Positions 16,282 through 25,271 of a stretch of DNA of 64,000 bases are shown piece by piece. Positions within the stretch are counted from its first letter, which is position 1. Each line of letters opens with the position of its first letter. Source of the stretch: JACVRW01 sp034664125 (GTDB lineage: Bacteria; Actinomycetota; Thermoleophilia; Solirubrobacterales; Thermoleophilaceae); NCBI GenBank assembly GCA_034664125.1, contig JAXDIG010000046.1:62001-126000 (forward strand), given 5' to 3'. The notes beneath the pieces were generated by a model, which was not told where the DNA came from, searched no databases, and was given only the letters and a program-made list of their open reading frames with translations. The position numbers and the translations under genes were made by a program.

Positions 16282-17627
16282 CGCGGCTCCCGATACGCGC
16301 GAAGCTCACGCTCGCGTACTCGACCGTGATCGCGGTGATGCTGGGCGGAGTCGGCCTGTTCCTGTACCTCAACTTCAAGGAGGGCCTGGACAGCGGGCTC
16401 AACGACACGCTGCGCACGCGGGCGGACGACATCGGCGCCCTCCTGCGCCAGGAGGGCACGGGCGGCCTCGCCAACCGGCGCGATCTGCTGGCGCGCGGCG
16501 ATCTGACCGCGCAGGTGATCAGCCCCGCGGGGCGCGTCCTCGTCGCCTCCCGCCGGCCGCGTGAGCGCGCTCTGCTGACCACGACGGAGGCGCGCGAAGC
16601 GCACGCCGGCACCAGCTTCATCGACCGCGGCGAGCGGGAGCGGCTGCTGGTGCGTCGCGGCCGCGCCGCCGACGCGCCGACCCTGGTCGTGCAGGCCTCG
16701 CTAGACCAGCGCGAGCGCGCCCTGGAGCTGCTGAACGGAGGGCTGCTGGTGGGCGGCGCCCTGACGCTCGTGCTGGCGGCGCTCGCGGGGTACGGCCTGG
16801 CCGGCGCCGCCCTGCGCCCGATGGAGACGATGCGGCGGGCCGCCGCGCGTATCTCCGACGCCGAGCCGCGCGCGCGCCTCCCGCTGCCGACCGCCGAGGA
16901 CGAGATCCATCGCCTCGGCGTGACCCTGAACCTCATGCTCGAGCGGATCGAGGCCGCCCGCGACCGCGAGCGCGCCTTCGTCTCGGACGCCAGCCACGAG
17001 CTCCGCACGCCGCTGGCGATCCTGAAGACGGAGGTCGAGGTGGCGCTGCGAACCGACAATCCCCCCGAGGCGCTGCGCGCCGCGCTGCGGGTGGCCGGCG
17101 AGGAAGCCGACCGCCTGACTCAGCTGGCCGAGGACCTGCTGCTCGTGGCCCGCAGCGACGCCGGGCGAATCGATCTCGAGGTGGAGCCCGTGGACGCGCG
17201 CGACCTGCTCGAGCACGTCGCCCGCCGCTTTCGCATCCGGGCGCGCGAGCGCAACCGCGAGCTGGTGATCGAGTCGTCGGCTGCGCTGCCGGTCGCCGCG
17301 GACGGCCCGCGCGTCGAGCAGGCGCTCTCGAACCTCGTCGACAACGCCCTGCGGCACGGCGTCGGGACCGTCACCCTCCGCGCGGACGCGGCCGACGGCA
17401 GCGTAGAGCTGCACGTGGTCGACGACGGCCCCGGCTTCCCGGCCGCCTTCGTGCCTCACGCCTTCGAGCGCTTCAGTCGCGCCGACAACGGCCGGACGGG
17501 TGGAGGAAGCGGCCTCGGGCTGTCCATCGTCGAGCTGATCGCCACCGCCCACGGCGGCCAGGCCGGCGTGGGCAACCGCGCAGGCGCTACGGGCGCAGAC
17601 GCCTGGCTGCGCCTGCCGGTCGCGTAG
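16260..17627 (+). CDS. Two-component sensor histidine kinase (HAMP-HisKA-HATPase)
   Basis: 455 residues from GTG 16260. Membrane helix 1 is AKLTLAYSTVIAVMLGGVGLF; a sensor loop of roughly 130 residues outside the membrane follows; helix 2 is GGALTLVLAALAGYGLAG. A HAMP domain comes next. HisKA has the phospho-His in SDASHELRTPLAILKTEVE. The ATPase has N-box NLVDNALRHG, then DDGPGF and GGSGLGLSIV. It overlaps the response regulator by 22 bases. The general type resembles envelope-stress or cation-responsive kinases, but the sensor loop gives no ligand clue. Confidence 0.92.
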   Translation: MRIRRLVTRLPIRAKLTLAYSTVIAVMLGGVGLFLYLNFKEGLDSGLNDTLRTRADDIGALLRQEGTGGLANRRDLLARGDLTAQVISPAGRVLVASRRPRERALLTTTEAREAHAGTSFIDRGERERLLVRRGRAADAPTLVVQASLDQRERALELLNGGLLVGGALTLVLAALAGYGLAGAALRPMETMRRAAARISDAEPRARLPLPTAEDEIHRLGVTLNLMLERIEAARDRERAFVSDASHELRTPLAILKTEVEVALRTDNPPEALRAALRVAGEEADRLTQLAEDLLLVARSDAGRIDLEVEPVDARDLLEHVARRFRIRARERNRELVIESSAALPVAADGPRVEQALSNLVDNALRHGVGTVTLRADAADGSVELHVVDDGPGFPAAFVPHAFERFSRADNGRTGGGSGLGLSIVELIATAHGGQAGVGNRAGATGADAWLRLPVA

Positions 17628-17675
17628 GGCTCCGCGTCATCTTGCGGTCATCCGGGTGGTCCATGGTGGCCGCCG

Positions 17676-18548
17676 GTGCACCCGATCTCCTACCTACAAG
17701 CGCTCGTGCTCGGCCTGCTCCAGGGTGCCTCCGAGCTGTTCCCCGTCTCGAGCCTCGGCCACAGCGTGATCCTGCCGCGGCTGCTGGGATGGGACATCCA
17801 CCAGAACGACGACTACTTCATCACGTTCCTGGTCGCGACCCACCTGGCCACCGCGCTGGTGCTGCTCGGCTTCTTCTGGCGCGACTGGGTGCGCATCGCG
17901 CGCGGCCTTGCGCGCTCTCTGCGTGACCGCGAGATCCGGGCGGACGACCCCGACGCCAAGCTCGGCTGGCTGCTCGTGGTCGGCACCGTACCCGCGGGCC
18001 TGCTCGGCCTGCTGCTCGAGCACAGCCTGCGCCACGCCTTCGCCTCGGCCCGCTCCGCCGCGTTCTTCCTCACGCTCAACGGCCTGATGCTCTACGGCGC
18101 GGAGCGCCTGCGGCGACGAGCGCCCGCCCCCGCCCCCGAGCAGGGCGACGCCGACGCGCGCATCGCCCGCACCACCGGCTGGCGCCAGGCCCTCGGCATC
18201 GGGACGGCCCAGGCCGTTGCGCTCATCCCCGGGTTCTCGCGCTCGGGGGCGACGATGGGCGGCGGCCTGCTGGCCGGCCTCTCGAACGAGGACGCGGCGC
18301 GCTTCGCCTTCCTGCTGGCCACGCCGATCATCGGCGCCGCGGCGGCCCTGAAGCTGCCCGACCTGCTCGGCTCGAAGGGCGACGGCGTGCGCGGCCCCGC
18401 GGCGCTCGGGGCGCTCGGCGCGGCCGTGACCGCCTACCTGACCGTCCGCTTCCTCATGCGCTTCTTCGAAAGCGGCCGCCTGACGCCGTTCGCCGTCTAC
18501 TGCGTCGCCGCCGGAGCGAGCCTGTCCATCTACTTCGCCCTGGCCTGA
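17676..18548 (+). CDS. uppP: Undecaprenyl-diphosphatase (BacA/UppP)
   Basis: A 290-residue polytopic membrane phosphatase that regenerates undecaprenyl phosphate for wall synthesis. The signature GxxE-PVSSxxH (LQGASELFPVSSLGH, Glu20 to His29) and the second motif PGFSRSGAT with the catalytic Arg are present. There is an atypical polar Ala/Pro/Asp loop of about 25 residues near position 150. The start is GTG 17676. A small membrane protein follows after a 12-base gap with a strong ribosome binding site. Bacitracin resistance is a family side effect. Confidence 0.93.
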   Translation: MHPISYLQALVLGLLQGASELFPVSSLGHSVILPRLLGWDIHQNDDYFITFLVATHLATALVLLGFFWRDWVRIARGLARSLRDREIRADDPDAKLGWLLVVGTVPAGLLGLLLEHSLRHAFASARSAAFFLTLNGLMLYGAERLRRRAPAPAPEQGDADARIARTTGWRQALGIGTAQAVALIPGFSRSGATMGGGLLAGLSNEDAARFAFLLATPIIGAAAALKLPDLLGSKGDGVRGPAALGALGAAVTAYLTVRFLMRFFESGRLTPFAVYCVAAGASLSIYFALA

Positions 18549-18559
18549 CAGGAGGTCCC

Positions 18560-18808
18560 GTGAACAAGAACCGTCAACTCGTCATACCCGCGATCGCCGT
18601 AGGGGTCGTGCTGATCGCGATCGCGATCGTCTACTGGGTGGACACGGCCGACGCCCTGCCCTCGTTCTTCCCGGGCCACGAGGCCGGCTCTTCCCACCAC
18701 CACGTCAAGCACGGCCTGGCCGCCTTCATCCTCGGCATCGGCGCGTTCGTCTTCGCGTGGTTCCAGACGGGACCCGCGACCGCGGGGCGCTCGCCAAATC
18801 CGCGGTAA
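18560..18808 (+). CDS. Small two-helix membrane protein of unknown function
   Basis: 82 residues from GTG 18560, preceded by AGGAGGT. Two membrane helices (about 7-27 and 52-70) flank a loop with a GSSHHHVKHG His cluster. I do not recognise the family. It is 11 bases after uppP, so it is almost surely co-transcribed with it. The His-rich loop might bind metal, which is speculation. Confidence 0.7.
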   Translation: MNKNRQLVIPAIAVGVVLIAIAIVYWVDTADALPSFFPGHEAGSSHHHVKHGLAAFILGIGAFVFAWFQTGPATAGRSPNPR

Positions 18809-18920
18809 GCCGGTTAGCCGCACCTCGGTACCCCTGGTGGCCACCTTTCGGGCCGTGCGCGTGGACGGCATGCTCCTCCCATCGCAAACGAACCGGGCAA
18901 CTTGCCCTGAGGAGCTACCA

Positions 18921-19169
18921 ATGAACGCCACCACCGCCGACTCCATCTCCACATCCGACGCCTCCCTCGCGGGAGCGCGCAAGTGGTTCGCCGAGAAGGG
19001 CCTTCGTCGTACACGCGAGAACCGGCTGCTGGGAGGCGTCTGTGCCGGCTTGGCCAGGCGCTACGACGTCAACCCGCTCGTCATGCGGGTGCTGGGCGTG
19101 ATGACCGCGCTGATCGTCTCGCCGATCCCCTACATCGCGCTGTGGGTGCTGATGCCGCGCGACGACTGA
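18921..19169 (+). CDS. PspC-domain membrane protein
   Basis: 82 residues. After a polar N-terminus, the PspC pattern RRTRENRLLGGVCAGLARRYDVNPLVMRV leads into a hydrophobic helix and ends WVLMPRDD. PspC proteins respond to or modulate membrane stress. ATG 18921 is chosen because TGAGGAG lies nine bases upstream. An upstream in-frame extension exists but lacks a binding site. It is tail-to-tail with the glucanase gene (1-base gap). Confidence 0.85.
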   Translation: MNATTADSISTSDASLAGARKWFAEKGLRRTRENRLLGGVCAGLARRYDVNPLVMRVLGVMTALIVSPIPYIALWVLMPRDD

Positions 19170-19170
19170 C

Positions 19171-20616
19171 TCACGGCGCCGTGTTGAAGCGCTCGATCCC
19201 GACAACCCGACGCAGCGCGCGCTCGAGCCCGGGGTCGGCGAAGGCCCGGCGAAGCGCGTCGTCGCCGAGGGCGTTGCCGAGCGCGGCCATGATCATGCCC
19301 TGGTCGAGCGAGAGGTAGGCGCCCGAGACGCGCTTCGTCTGGACGTTGACGCTGTCGCGGAAGCCCCACTTCCCGTACAGCCCCGGGAAGTCGCGCGCCA
19401 GCCGGCTCAGGTTCGCGATCGCGGCCTCGGGCGCGTAGCGCAGCGCCAGGAAGGCGGCATGCGGCGTCACGACGCCGTTCCTGTAGGCCGACGGTGGCGG
19501 GTCGGGCGTCGCCGGGCGGTCGGGGCAGCCGGGGAAGCCGCGATCGACGAGCGTGGCGTCCTCGTTCGACGGCATTCCGTTCGGATCCATGCCCGCGCCG
19601 TCCACGCCCCAGGCGCCGTAGTCGCCCTCGGGCTTGTTCGCAGGCGAGAAGCCCCAGTAGCCGTAGCCGGCCTCCTTCATCCCGTGGAAGACCTGGGCCT
19701 GCACGGTGAGGGGGTGGTTGGCCCCCCAGCTGCGCGGCGCCCAGCGCTCCTCGGGTACGAAGAGCGCCGGCATGAGCGCCTCGAACATCGAGCCGCCCCA
19801 CGACGGCACGAGCTGAATGCCGTGATAGCGGTAGGCGCCCTCGAAGACGTCCACGCCGAGATAGCGCTCCCACTGACCGACCGGCTTGGTCTCCTGGAAC
19901 GCATACGCGCACGTGTCCGGGAACGTGCGCCAGCGTCCGAAGTACGTCTTCGGCGGGAGCTGCCCACGGCCGATTCCGATGTAGTCGACGATGCGGCTCT
20001 CGCTGACCACGGTGTCGTAGCAGCAGGGCGACGCGGCGGGGTCGTCGGGCCGGAAGTGGAAGAGCACCCCGTTGCGCTCGGGCACGTAGTAGAAGCCGAA
20101 GTCCATCGCGTCGTAAAGGGCGCCGGCACGCCGCTCGAGCTCGGGAACGCTGCGCGCGACGATCTTCAGGCCGACGGCGAGCCACGCGTTGTCCACCGAG
20201 GACAGGATGGGATGGAACTCGTCCTGCGGGTGCGGCGGCCAGGCCGTCAGCTTGGCGCCGGTGCGGTGGTCGTACCAGTTGTAGAACTGACCCGTGTCCG
20301 CGTAGCGCTCCATGCGCTCGAGCGTCGCGATCGTGCGTGAGAGCCGCCCCACGAGCTCGCGCCTCGAGATGATCCCGAGCCGCTGGGCCGCAACCGCGCT
20401 CCACATGTAGGCGCCGATGTTCGTGGTCGACGTCTGCACGCTGCGGCTCCCGTCGCTCCCGAGGATGTCGGCCGGCAGGCCGGAGGACCGATCGGTCATC
20501 GCCTCCAGCGACGCCCAGGTGCGCTCCCCGTAGTCGTGGAGAGCCCCTCGATCGGAGGCGCTCGCCACCGGTGCGATCGACAGGGACAACACGAGCGCGA
20601 GGAGCGCGAACCTCAC
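19171..20616 (-). CDS. Secreted DUF3131/glycoamylase-like glycoside hydrolase (GH144-type beta-1,2-glucanase candidate)
   Basis: 481 residues with a cleavable signal peptide (FALLALVLSLSIAPVASA). An (alpha/alpha)6-type domain follows, with DUF3131-like TTNIGAYMWSAVAAQRLG and SSVDNAWLAVGL. The C-terminal glycoamylase-like region has WGGSMFEALMPALF, NHPLTVQAQV and YGYWGFSPAN. These motifs are shared with endo-beta-1,2-glucanases (GH144) and the C-terminal domain of cyclic beta-1,2-glucan synthases. It is divergent from a GH3 beta-glucosidase (111 bases between starts), the usual partner for digesting the oligosaccharides released. The exact linkage specificity is inferred. Confidence 0.75.
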   Translation of the reverse strand: MRFALLALVLSLSIAPVASASDRGALHDYGERTWASLEAMTDRSSGLPADILGSDGSRSVQTSTTNIGAYMWSAVAAQRLGIISRRELVGRLSRTIATLERMERYADTGQFYNWYDHRTGAKLTAWPPHPQDEFHPILSSVDNAWLAVGLKIVARSVPELERRAGALYDAMDFGFYYVPERNGVLFHFRPDDPAASPCCYDTVVSESRIVDYIGIGRGQLPPKTYFGRWRTFPDTCAYAFQETKPVGQWERYLGVDVFEGAYRYHGIQLVPSWGGSMFEALMPALFVPEERWAPRSWGANHPLTVQAQVFHGMKEAGYGYWGFSPANKPEGDYGAWGVDGAGMDPNGMPSNEDATLVDRGFPGCPDRPATPDPPPSAYRNGVVTPHAAFLALRYAPEAAIANLSRLARDFPGLYGKWGFRDSVNVQTKRVSGAYLSLDQGMIMAALGNALGDDALRRAFADPGLERALRRVVGIERFNTAP

Positions 20617-20689
20617 GCGGGCAGGGCTACCCGTGTCCCGCGGGCGTCAACCGCGTTTGCGGCGCGCGGGCCCCGGGGATATCGCCCCC

Positions 20690-20704
20690 GCGGCCACTGG
20701 CCGC
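20690..20704 (+). promoter_or_regulatory. 15-base dyad between the divergent glycosidase genes
   Basis: GCGGCCA-C-TGGCCGC is a perfect 7-bp dyad about 24 bases before the GH3 start codon and in the promoter region of both divergent genes. It is a plausible operator for a local repressor, but no regulator gene is adjacent, and such GC dyads can arise by chance. Confidence 0.3.
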
Positions 20705-20727
20705 GTCATCGAGGGGGAGGTCGAGTC

Positions 20728-23073
20728 ATGGGTCGAAGGGTTTCGCTGCACGCGATCGTCATCGCCGCGCTGGTGTCGTGCCTGATCGTCGCGTGGCCGG
20801 CACTGGCCTCCAAGCAGCGCACCACCCGCGACCGCGCCGCGCTGCACGCCGTCCAGCAGCGCCTCGACCGTGACACCGAGCGCCGCATCGACTCGCTGCT
20901 CCGTCGGATGACGCTCGACGAGAAGCTCAATCAGCTAACGCTGCTCTCCGATAGTCAGCTGAAGGAGAACCCGGGAGAGGCCCGCAAGCCGGTGGGAGCC
21001 GTCTTCAGCGAAACCGACCCCGTGCTGATCAACGCCTACCAGCACGACGCGGTCGAGAAGTCACGGCTGCACATCCCGATCCTGTTCGCCTTCGACACGA
21101 TCCACGGCTTCCGGACGATCTTCCCCATACCGCTCGGCGCCGCCAGCAGCTTCGACCCGAACGTCGCCCGGACCGACCATCGCATCGGCGCCTTCGAGTC
21201 CGCGGCGGTGGGGCTCAAGCAGATCTACAGCCCGATGGTCGACCTCTCGCACGAGCCGCGCTGGGGCCGCATCGCCGAGGCTTCGGGCGAGGATCCCTAC
21301 CTGAACTCGGTCATGGCCGCGGCGCGCGTCAAGGGCGCCCAGGGCAACGACTACAGCGCGCCCGACAAGGTGGTCACGAGCGTCAAGCACTTCGCCGCGT
21401 ACGGGGAGCCGGACGCGGGGCGCGACTACAACACGACGGACATGTCGGTCCAGCGGCTCTGGAACTTCTACCTGCCGCCCTTCAAGGCCGCGGTGGACGC
21501 CGGCGCGGACACGCTGATGTGCTCGTTCAACGCCATCAATGGCGTGCCGGGCTGCGCGAACCGCTACACGGAGTCCCGCATCCTCAAGCAGCGCTGGGGC
21601 TTCGACGGGTTCGTCGAGAGCGACTACACCGCGGTGGCGGAGCTGCGCGCGTGCCCCGGCGAGAACCCGGCCGGGGGCCCGTGCGGCCACGGCGTGGCCG
21701 AGGACGGCAAGGAGGCCGCCCGTCTGGCGCTGAACGCCGGCACCGACTCCGAGATGGTTTCGACCAACTTCCGCGACTTCGGCAGGCAGCTCGTGGCGAG
21801 CGGGCAGGTGTCGCTGCGGCGCATCGACGACGCGGTCCGTCGCATCCTGCGCGTGAAGTTCCGCGCCGGCCTGTTCGAGCACCCGTATGTCGACGTCGGC
21901 GCCGCGGCGGGCAAGCAGCTGCTTCCGGAGAACCGCGCCGCGGCCCGCAAGGCCGCCGCACGCTCGATGGTCCTGCTGAAGAACGACGGCCCGGTGCTGC
22001 CGCTCGATCCGGCCAAGTCCACCGCGATCATCGGCCCGCTGGGCGACGACAGGCACGACATGCTCGGGCCCTGGTGGGGCCGCGGCGACGACGCGGACGC
22101 GGTGTCGCTGTTCGCGGGCATGTCGGCCCAGAACTCCAACACCACGTTCACGCCCGGGTGCACGCTGAGCAACAACGACCTGTACGACCCGGAGAACGAG
22201 TGCGCGTCGGACGCCGGCTTCGCGGCGGCGGTGGCCGCCGCCAAGGCCGCCGACCAGGTGGTGCTTGCGCTCGGCGAGACGCGTGAGATGAGCGGCGAGG
22301 CGGAGTCGCGGTCGATGCTCGACCTGCCGGGCCGCCAGGAGCAGCTGATCGAGGCGATCAAGGCCACGGGCAAGCCGTTCGCGGTCGTGCTCTTCAACGG
22401 TCGCCCGCTGACGCTCGAGGAGGTCCAGGCCGACTCGCCCGCGATCCTCGAAGCCTGGTTCCCGGGCGTCGAGGCGGGCAACGCCGTGGCCGACGTGCTC
22501 TACGGCAAGGTGAACCCCGGCGGCAAGCTTCCGGTGAGCTTCCCGCGCGATGTGGGCCAGGTGCCGATCTACTACAACCACAAGCCGACCGGCCGCCCGT
22601 GCGACCCCGGCTCGAAGTACAACTCGCGCCACCGGGACATCCTGAGCTGCACTCCCTTGTACGAGTTCGGCTACGGGCTGAGCTACACGACGTTCCAGAT
22701 TTCCGGCCTCCGGCTGAGCGCGACGACCATGGACGCTCGCAGCGGGCAGATCACGGTCAGCGCCAAGGTCACGAACACGGGCGCCCGGGCCGGCGACGAG
22801 GTGGCGCAGCTCTACATCAACGACCCGGTGGCGAGCATCTCGCAGCCGGTGCGCCGCCTGCGCGGCTTCGAGCGCGTGACGTTGCAGCCGGGGCAGGCGA
22901 AGACCGTCTCCTGGACGCTCGACCGCGACGACGTGGGCTTCTACGACAACAGCGGCCGCTTCGTGGTGGAGAACGGGCGCATCAACGTCTACGTGGGCAA
23001 CACCTCGAGCCAGTCGGACAACAAGGAGACGTTCACGGTGACCGGCGGCCGGCAAAGGGAGGCGGACGAATGA
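20728..23073 (+). CDS. Secreted glycoside hydrolase family 3 beta-glucosidase
   Basis: 781 residues from ATG 20728, with GGGGGAGG upstream. An N-terminal signal segment (IVIAALVSCLIVAWPALA) is followed by the GH3 TIM barrel. This has KHFAAYGEP and the nucleophile Asp299 in GFDGFVESDY. The GH3 C-terminal domain has RSMVLLKNDGPVLPL and GETREMSGE. A fibronectin-III-like domain lies at the end (about 690-770). It releases terminal beta-linked glucose from oligosaccharides. The gene overlaps the start of the subtilase (ATGA) and is divergent from the glucanase-like gene, so the three make a secreted degradation locus. Confidence 0.9.
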   Translation: MGRRVSLHAIVIAALVSCLIVAWPALASKQRTTRDRAALHAVQQRLDRDTERRIDSLLRRMTLDEKLNQLTLLSDSQLKENPGEARKPVGAVFSETDPVLINAYQHDAVEKSRLHIPILFAFDTIHGFRTIFPIPLGAASSFDPNVARTDHRIGAFESAAVGLKQIYSPMVDLSHEPRWGRIAEASGEDPYLNSVMAAARVKGAQGNDYSAPDKVVTSVKHFAAYGEPDAGRDYNTTDMSVQRLWNFYLPPFKAAVDAGADTLMCSFNAINGVPGCANRYTESRILKQRWGFDGFVESDYTAVAELRACPGENPAGGPCGHGVAEDGKEAARLALNAGTDSEMVSTNFRDFGRQLVASGQVSLRRIDDAVRRILRVKFRAGLFEHPYVDVGAAAGKQLLPENRAAARKAAARSMVLLKNDGPVLPLDPAKSTAIIGPLGDDRHDMLGPWWGRGDDADAVSLFAGMSAQNSNTTFTPGCTLSNNDLYDPENECASDAGFAAAVAAAKAADQVVLALGETREMSGEAESRSMLDLPGRQEQLIEAIKATGKPFAVVLFNGRPLTLEEVQADSPAILEAWFPGVEAGNAVADVLYGKVNPGGKLPVSFPRDVGQVPIYYNHKPTGRPCDPGSKYNSRHRDILSCTPLYEFGYGLSYTTFQISGLRLSATTMDARSGQITVSAKVTNTGARAGDEVAQLYINDPVASISQPVRRLRGFERVTLQPGQAKTVSWTLDRDDVGFYDNSGRFVVENGRINVYVGNTSSQSDNKETFTVTGGRQREADE

Positions 23074-24173
23074 GGCTCACGCGACGGCTTGCGACACTGC
23101 TCGTGCTTGCGGCGGGGCCGCTGGCTCTGGCGCCGGCCGGTGCGGGCGCGAGCCACACCGATACCTCCCGCCCGAACGACCCGCTGTACGGCTCCCAGTG
23201 GGGGCCGGGCCAGGTGCGGGTCGAGCCCGCCTGGCACCGCAGCGTCGGCAGGGGCGCGGTCGTCGCGATCGTCGACTCCGGTATCGACCTCGATCACGAG
23301 GATCTCGCCCGCAACGTCATCCCCGGCAACACCTTCCTCGATTGCGGTACGCAGGGCTGCGGCAACGGCGACTGGCAGAGCGGCCCACCCGAGCAGCGCG
23401 ACGGCGAGCCGCACGGTACGCACGTGGCGGGGATCACCGCGGCCGTGACCGACAACCGCCGTGGCATCGCGGGCGTCGCACCCAAGGCCAAGCTGCTCGC
23501 GGTGCGGGTGCTCGACGACGACGGCAGCGGGTCGTTCGAGGACATCGCGCTCGGGATCCGCTACGCGGCCGACCACGGCGCCGACGTGATCAACATGAGC
23601 CTCGGCGCCCTGCCCGGCGTCCAGGGCTTCGTCCTCACGGGAATGGAGACGGCCGTCGTGGACGCGATCGCCTACGCGAGCTCGAAGGGCGTGATCGTGA
23701 TCGCCGCAGCGGGCAACGAGGGCTTCCCGCTCTGCGACGAGCCGAGCTTCGACCCCGGCGCCATCTGCGTCGGCGCCACCGACCGGCGCGAGCTCAAGGC
23801 CTCGTACTCGAACTTCCCGGTCAAGCCGGCGTTCGACGCCGTGGCGGGGCCAGGCGGCGAGCTGACCACGATCTTCGCCTGCGGCGAGGGCATCCTGTCG
23901 ACGGTGCCCGCCGGGACGGGCGGCGACTACTGCGGCTACCCGGCGAACAAGGCGTACGACGAGTACGTCGGCACCTCGATGGCCACGCCGCACGTGTCGG
24001 GCGTGGCCGCCCTGCTGTCGGCCCAAGGCTGCACGCGCGCGGAGATCGTGCAGCTCTTCAAGACGACCTCCCGCCAGGGCAACTCCGAAGTCAGAGGCGT
24101 GTACACGCCGGCATACGGCTACGGGATCGTGGACGCCGACGCGGCGACCCAGGCGGCCGGGACGGTCTGCTGA
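23070..24173 (+). CDS. Secreted subtilisin-like serine protease (S8)
   Basis: 367 residues with a signal peptide (LATLLVLAAGPLALAPAGAGA). The catalytic triad is complete: Asp69 (VAIVDSGID), His115 (HGTHVAG) and Ser303 (GTSMATPHVSG). The oxyanion-hole region reads IAAAGNEG. Four or more Cys suggest disulfides outside the cell. There is no obvious inhibitor-type propeptide; the mature part seems to start soon after the signal, as in fervidolysin/thermitase-type enzymes. It is coupled to the GH3 gene by ATGA. Confidence 0.92.
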   Translation: MRLTRRLATLLVLAAGPLALAPAGAGASHTDTSRPNDPLYGSQWGPGQVRVEPAWHRSVGRGAVVAIVDSGIDLDHEDLARNVIPGNTFLDCGTQGCGNGDWQSGPPEQRDGEPHGTHVAGITAAVTDNRRGIAGVAPKAKLLAVRVLDDDGSGSFEDIALGIRYAADHGADVINMSLGALPGVQGFVLTGMETAVVDAIAYASSKGVIVIAAAGNEGFPLCDEPSFDPGAICVGATDRRELKASYSNFPVKPAFDAVAGPGGELTTIFACGEGILSTVPAGTGGDYCGYPANKAYDEYVGTSMATPHVSGVAALLSAQGCTRAEIVQLFKTTSRQGNSEVRGVYTPAYGYGIVDADAATQAAGTVC

Positions 24174-24251
24174 CGCTCACCGCACGCGCCGGTCACGAAA
24201 CTCTTAGCCAACGTTCACTGTTCTTTCAGCTTTGGCGGACAGGGTTGCCGC

Positions 24252-25154
24252 ATGAGATTTTCCAAGCAGACGACCGTGGCAATGCTCGTCGGCGCCGTGG
24301 CGCTCGCTTCGGGCGCGTATGCGCTCGGCAGCGCGGGCGGAGGAGGCTCGGCGGTGGCCGAGAGCGCCTCGGCGCGGAGCGGGTCCGACCGGAGCGACTC
24401 GCCCTACGGCGGCCCGCGCGGCTTCCGCGACGCCGGCCTCGACGACCTCGCCAAGGCCCTGGGTGCCAGCCCCAAGGAGCTGCAGGACGCGCTGCGGGAC
24501 TTCCACGGGAAAAACCACTCCGACGAGCGCAAGGCGTTCGCCGCGGCGCTGGCCAAGGCTCTCGGCAAATCTCCCGAGGACGTTCAGGCGGCCCTGGACA
24601 AGCTGATGCAGAACCACGAGGCGCGCTTCGCCGACCGCTTGGCCGAACAGCTCGGAGTCGATGCCACGAAGGTCGAGCAGGCGCTCAGCGCGGTGCGCGA
24701 CGAGCAGCCAGGCGGACCGGGCGGCTTCGCGGCCGCGCTGGCGCAGAAGCTCGGCGTGGACACCGCCAAGGTGGAGCGGGCGCTCGAGGCGATCCGGCCA
24801 CGCGACTTCGGCGGTGACCGTCGCGACGGCCCGCGGGGCCTCGGCCAGCTCGCCCAGGCGCTGGGCGTGACACAGGCGGAGCTGCGCAAGGCCTTCGAGG
24901 AGCTGCGCACGAACGCCGACTCGTCGCTCGACGACAAGCGTTCGGAGCTGGTGGCATTCCTCGCGAAGCGCTTCGGCGTGTCGGAGGACAAGGTCGACAA
25001 GGCGCTGCCGGACTTCCCCGGGCCCGGCCGTGGATGGCACGGAGGCGGTCGGGGTCCCGGCGGCCCGGGTGACGGCGGCCCCGGTCCCGGCGGCCCCGGT
25101 CCCGGCCCGGGCCGCGGGTTCGGCCCCGGCTCGGCGCCCGGCATGCCGGGCTAG
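24252..25154 (+). CDS. Secreted protein with six degenerate helical repeats and a Gly/Pro tail
   Basis: 300 residues with an N-terminal signal/anchor (VAMLVGAVALASGAYALG). The body contains six copies of a short helix-turn-helix unit of form FxxxLAxxLGVxxxKVxxAL. Examples are LAKALGASPKELQDAL, LAKALGKSPEDVQAAL, LAEQLGVDATKVEQAL, LAQKLGVDTAKVERAL, LAQALGVTQAELRKAF and LAKRFGVSEDKVDKAL. The last 45 residues are almost only Gly, Pro and Arg. I know no function. The repeats look like small ligand- or DNA-binding-like helical pairs, but outside the cell they more likely form a scaffold. It stands alone, 78 bases after the protease. Confidence 0.78.
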   Translation: MRFSKQTTVAMLVGAVALASGAYALGSAGGGGSAVAESASARSGSDRSDSPYGGPRGFRDAGLDDLAKALGASPKELQDALRDFHGKNHSDERKAFAAALAKALGKSPEDVQAALDKLMQNHEARFADRLAEQLGVDATKVEQALSAVRDEQPGGPGGFAAALAQKLGVDTAKVERALEAIRPRDFGGDRRDGPRGLGQLAQALGVTQAELRKAFEELRTNADSSLDDKRSELVAFLAKRFGVSEDKVDKALPDFPGPGRGWHGGGRGPGGPGDGGPGPGGPGPGPGRGFGPGSAPGMPG

Positions 25155-25271
25155 GCGCGCCCGCCCCGCCCACAGCACGGTGCACTCCGACGGCGGTCCC
25201 GAGGAGAGCACCGTCGCCGCGGCGATCTCAGGCCACTGAGGCGAACTGGCGGTGGCTGTACGGTTCGCCTC

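Noticed and set aside
21061..23055. A 664-codon minus-strand frame opposite the GH3 gene
   Set aside because: Same reasoning: a composition-driven shadow of a clear GH3 gene.
24979..25154. GGCCCCGGTCCCGGC tandem units at the end of the repeat protein, considered as a DNA satellite
   Set aside because: They are in frame and encode the Gly/Pro tail; they are short and imperfect, so protein-level low complexity explains them.
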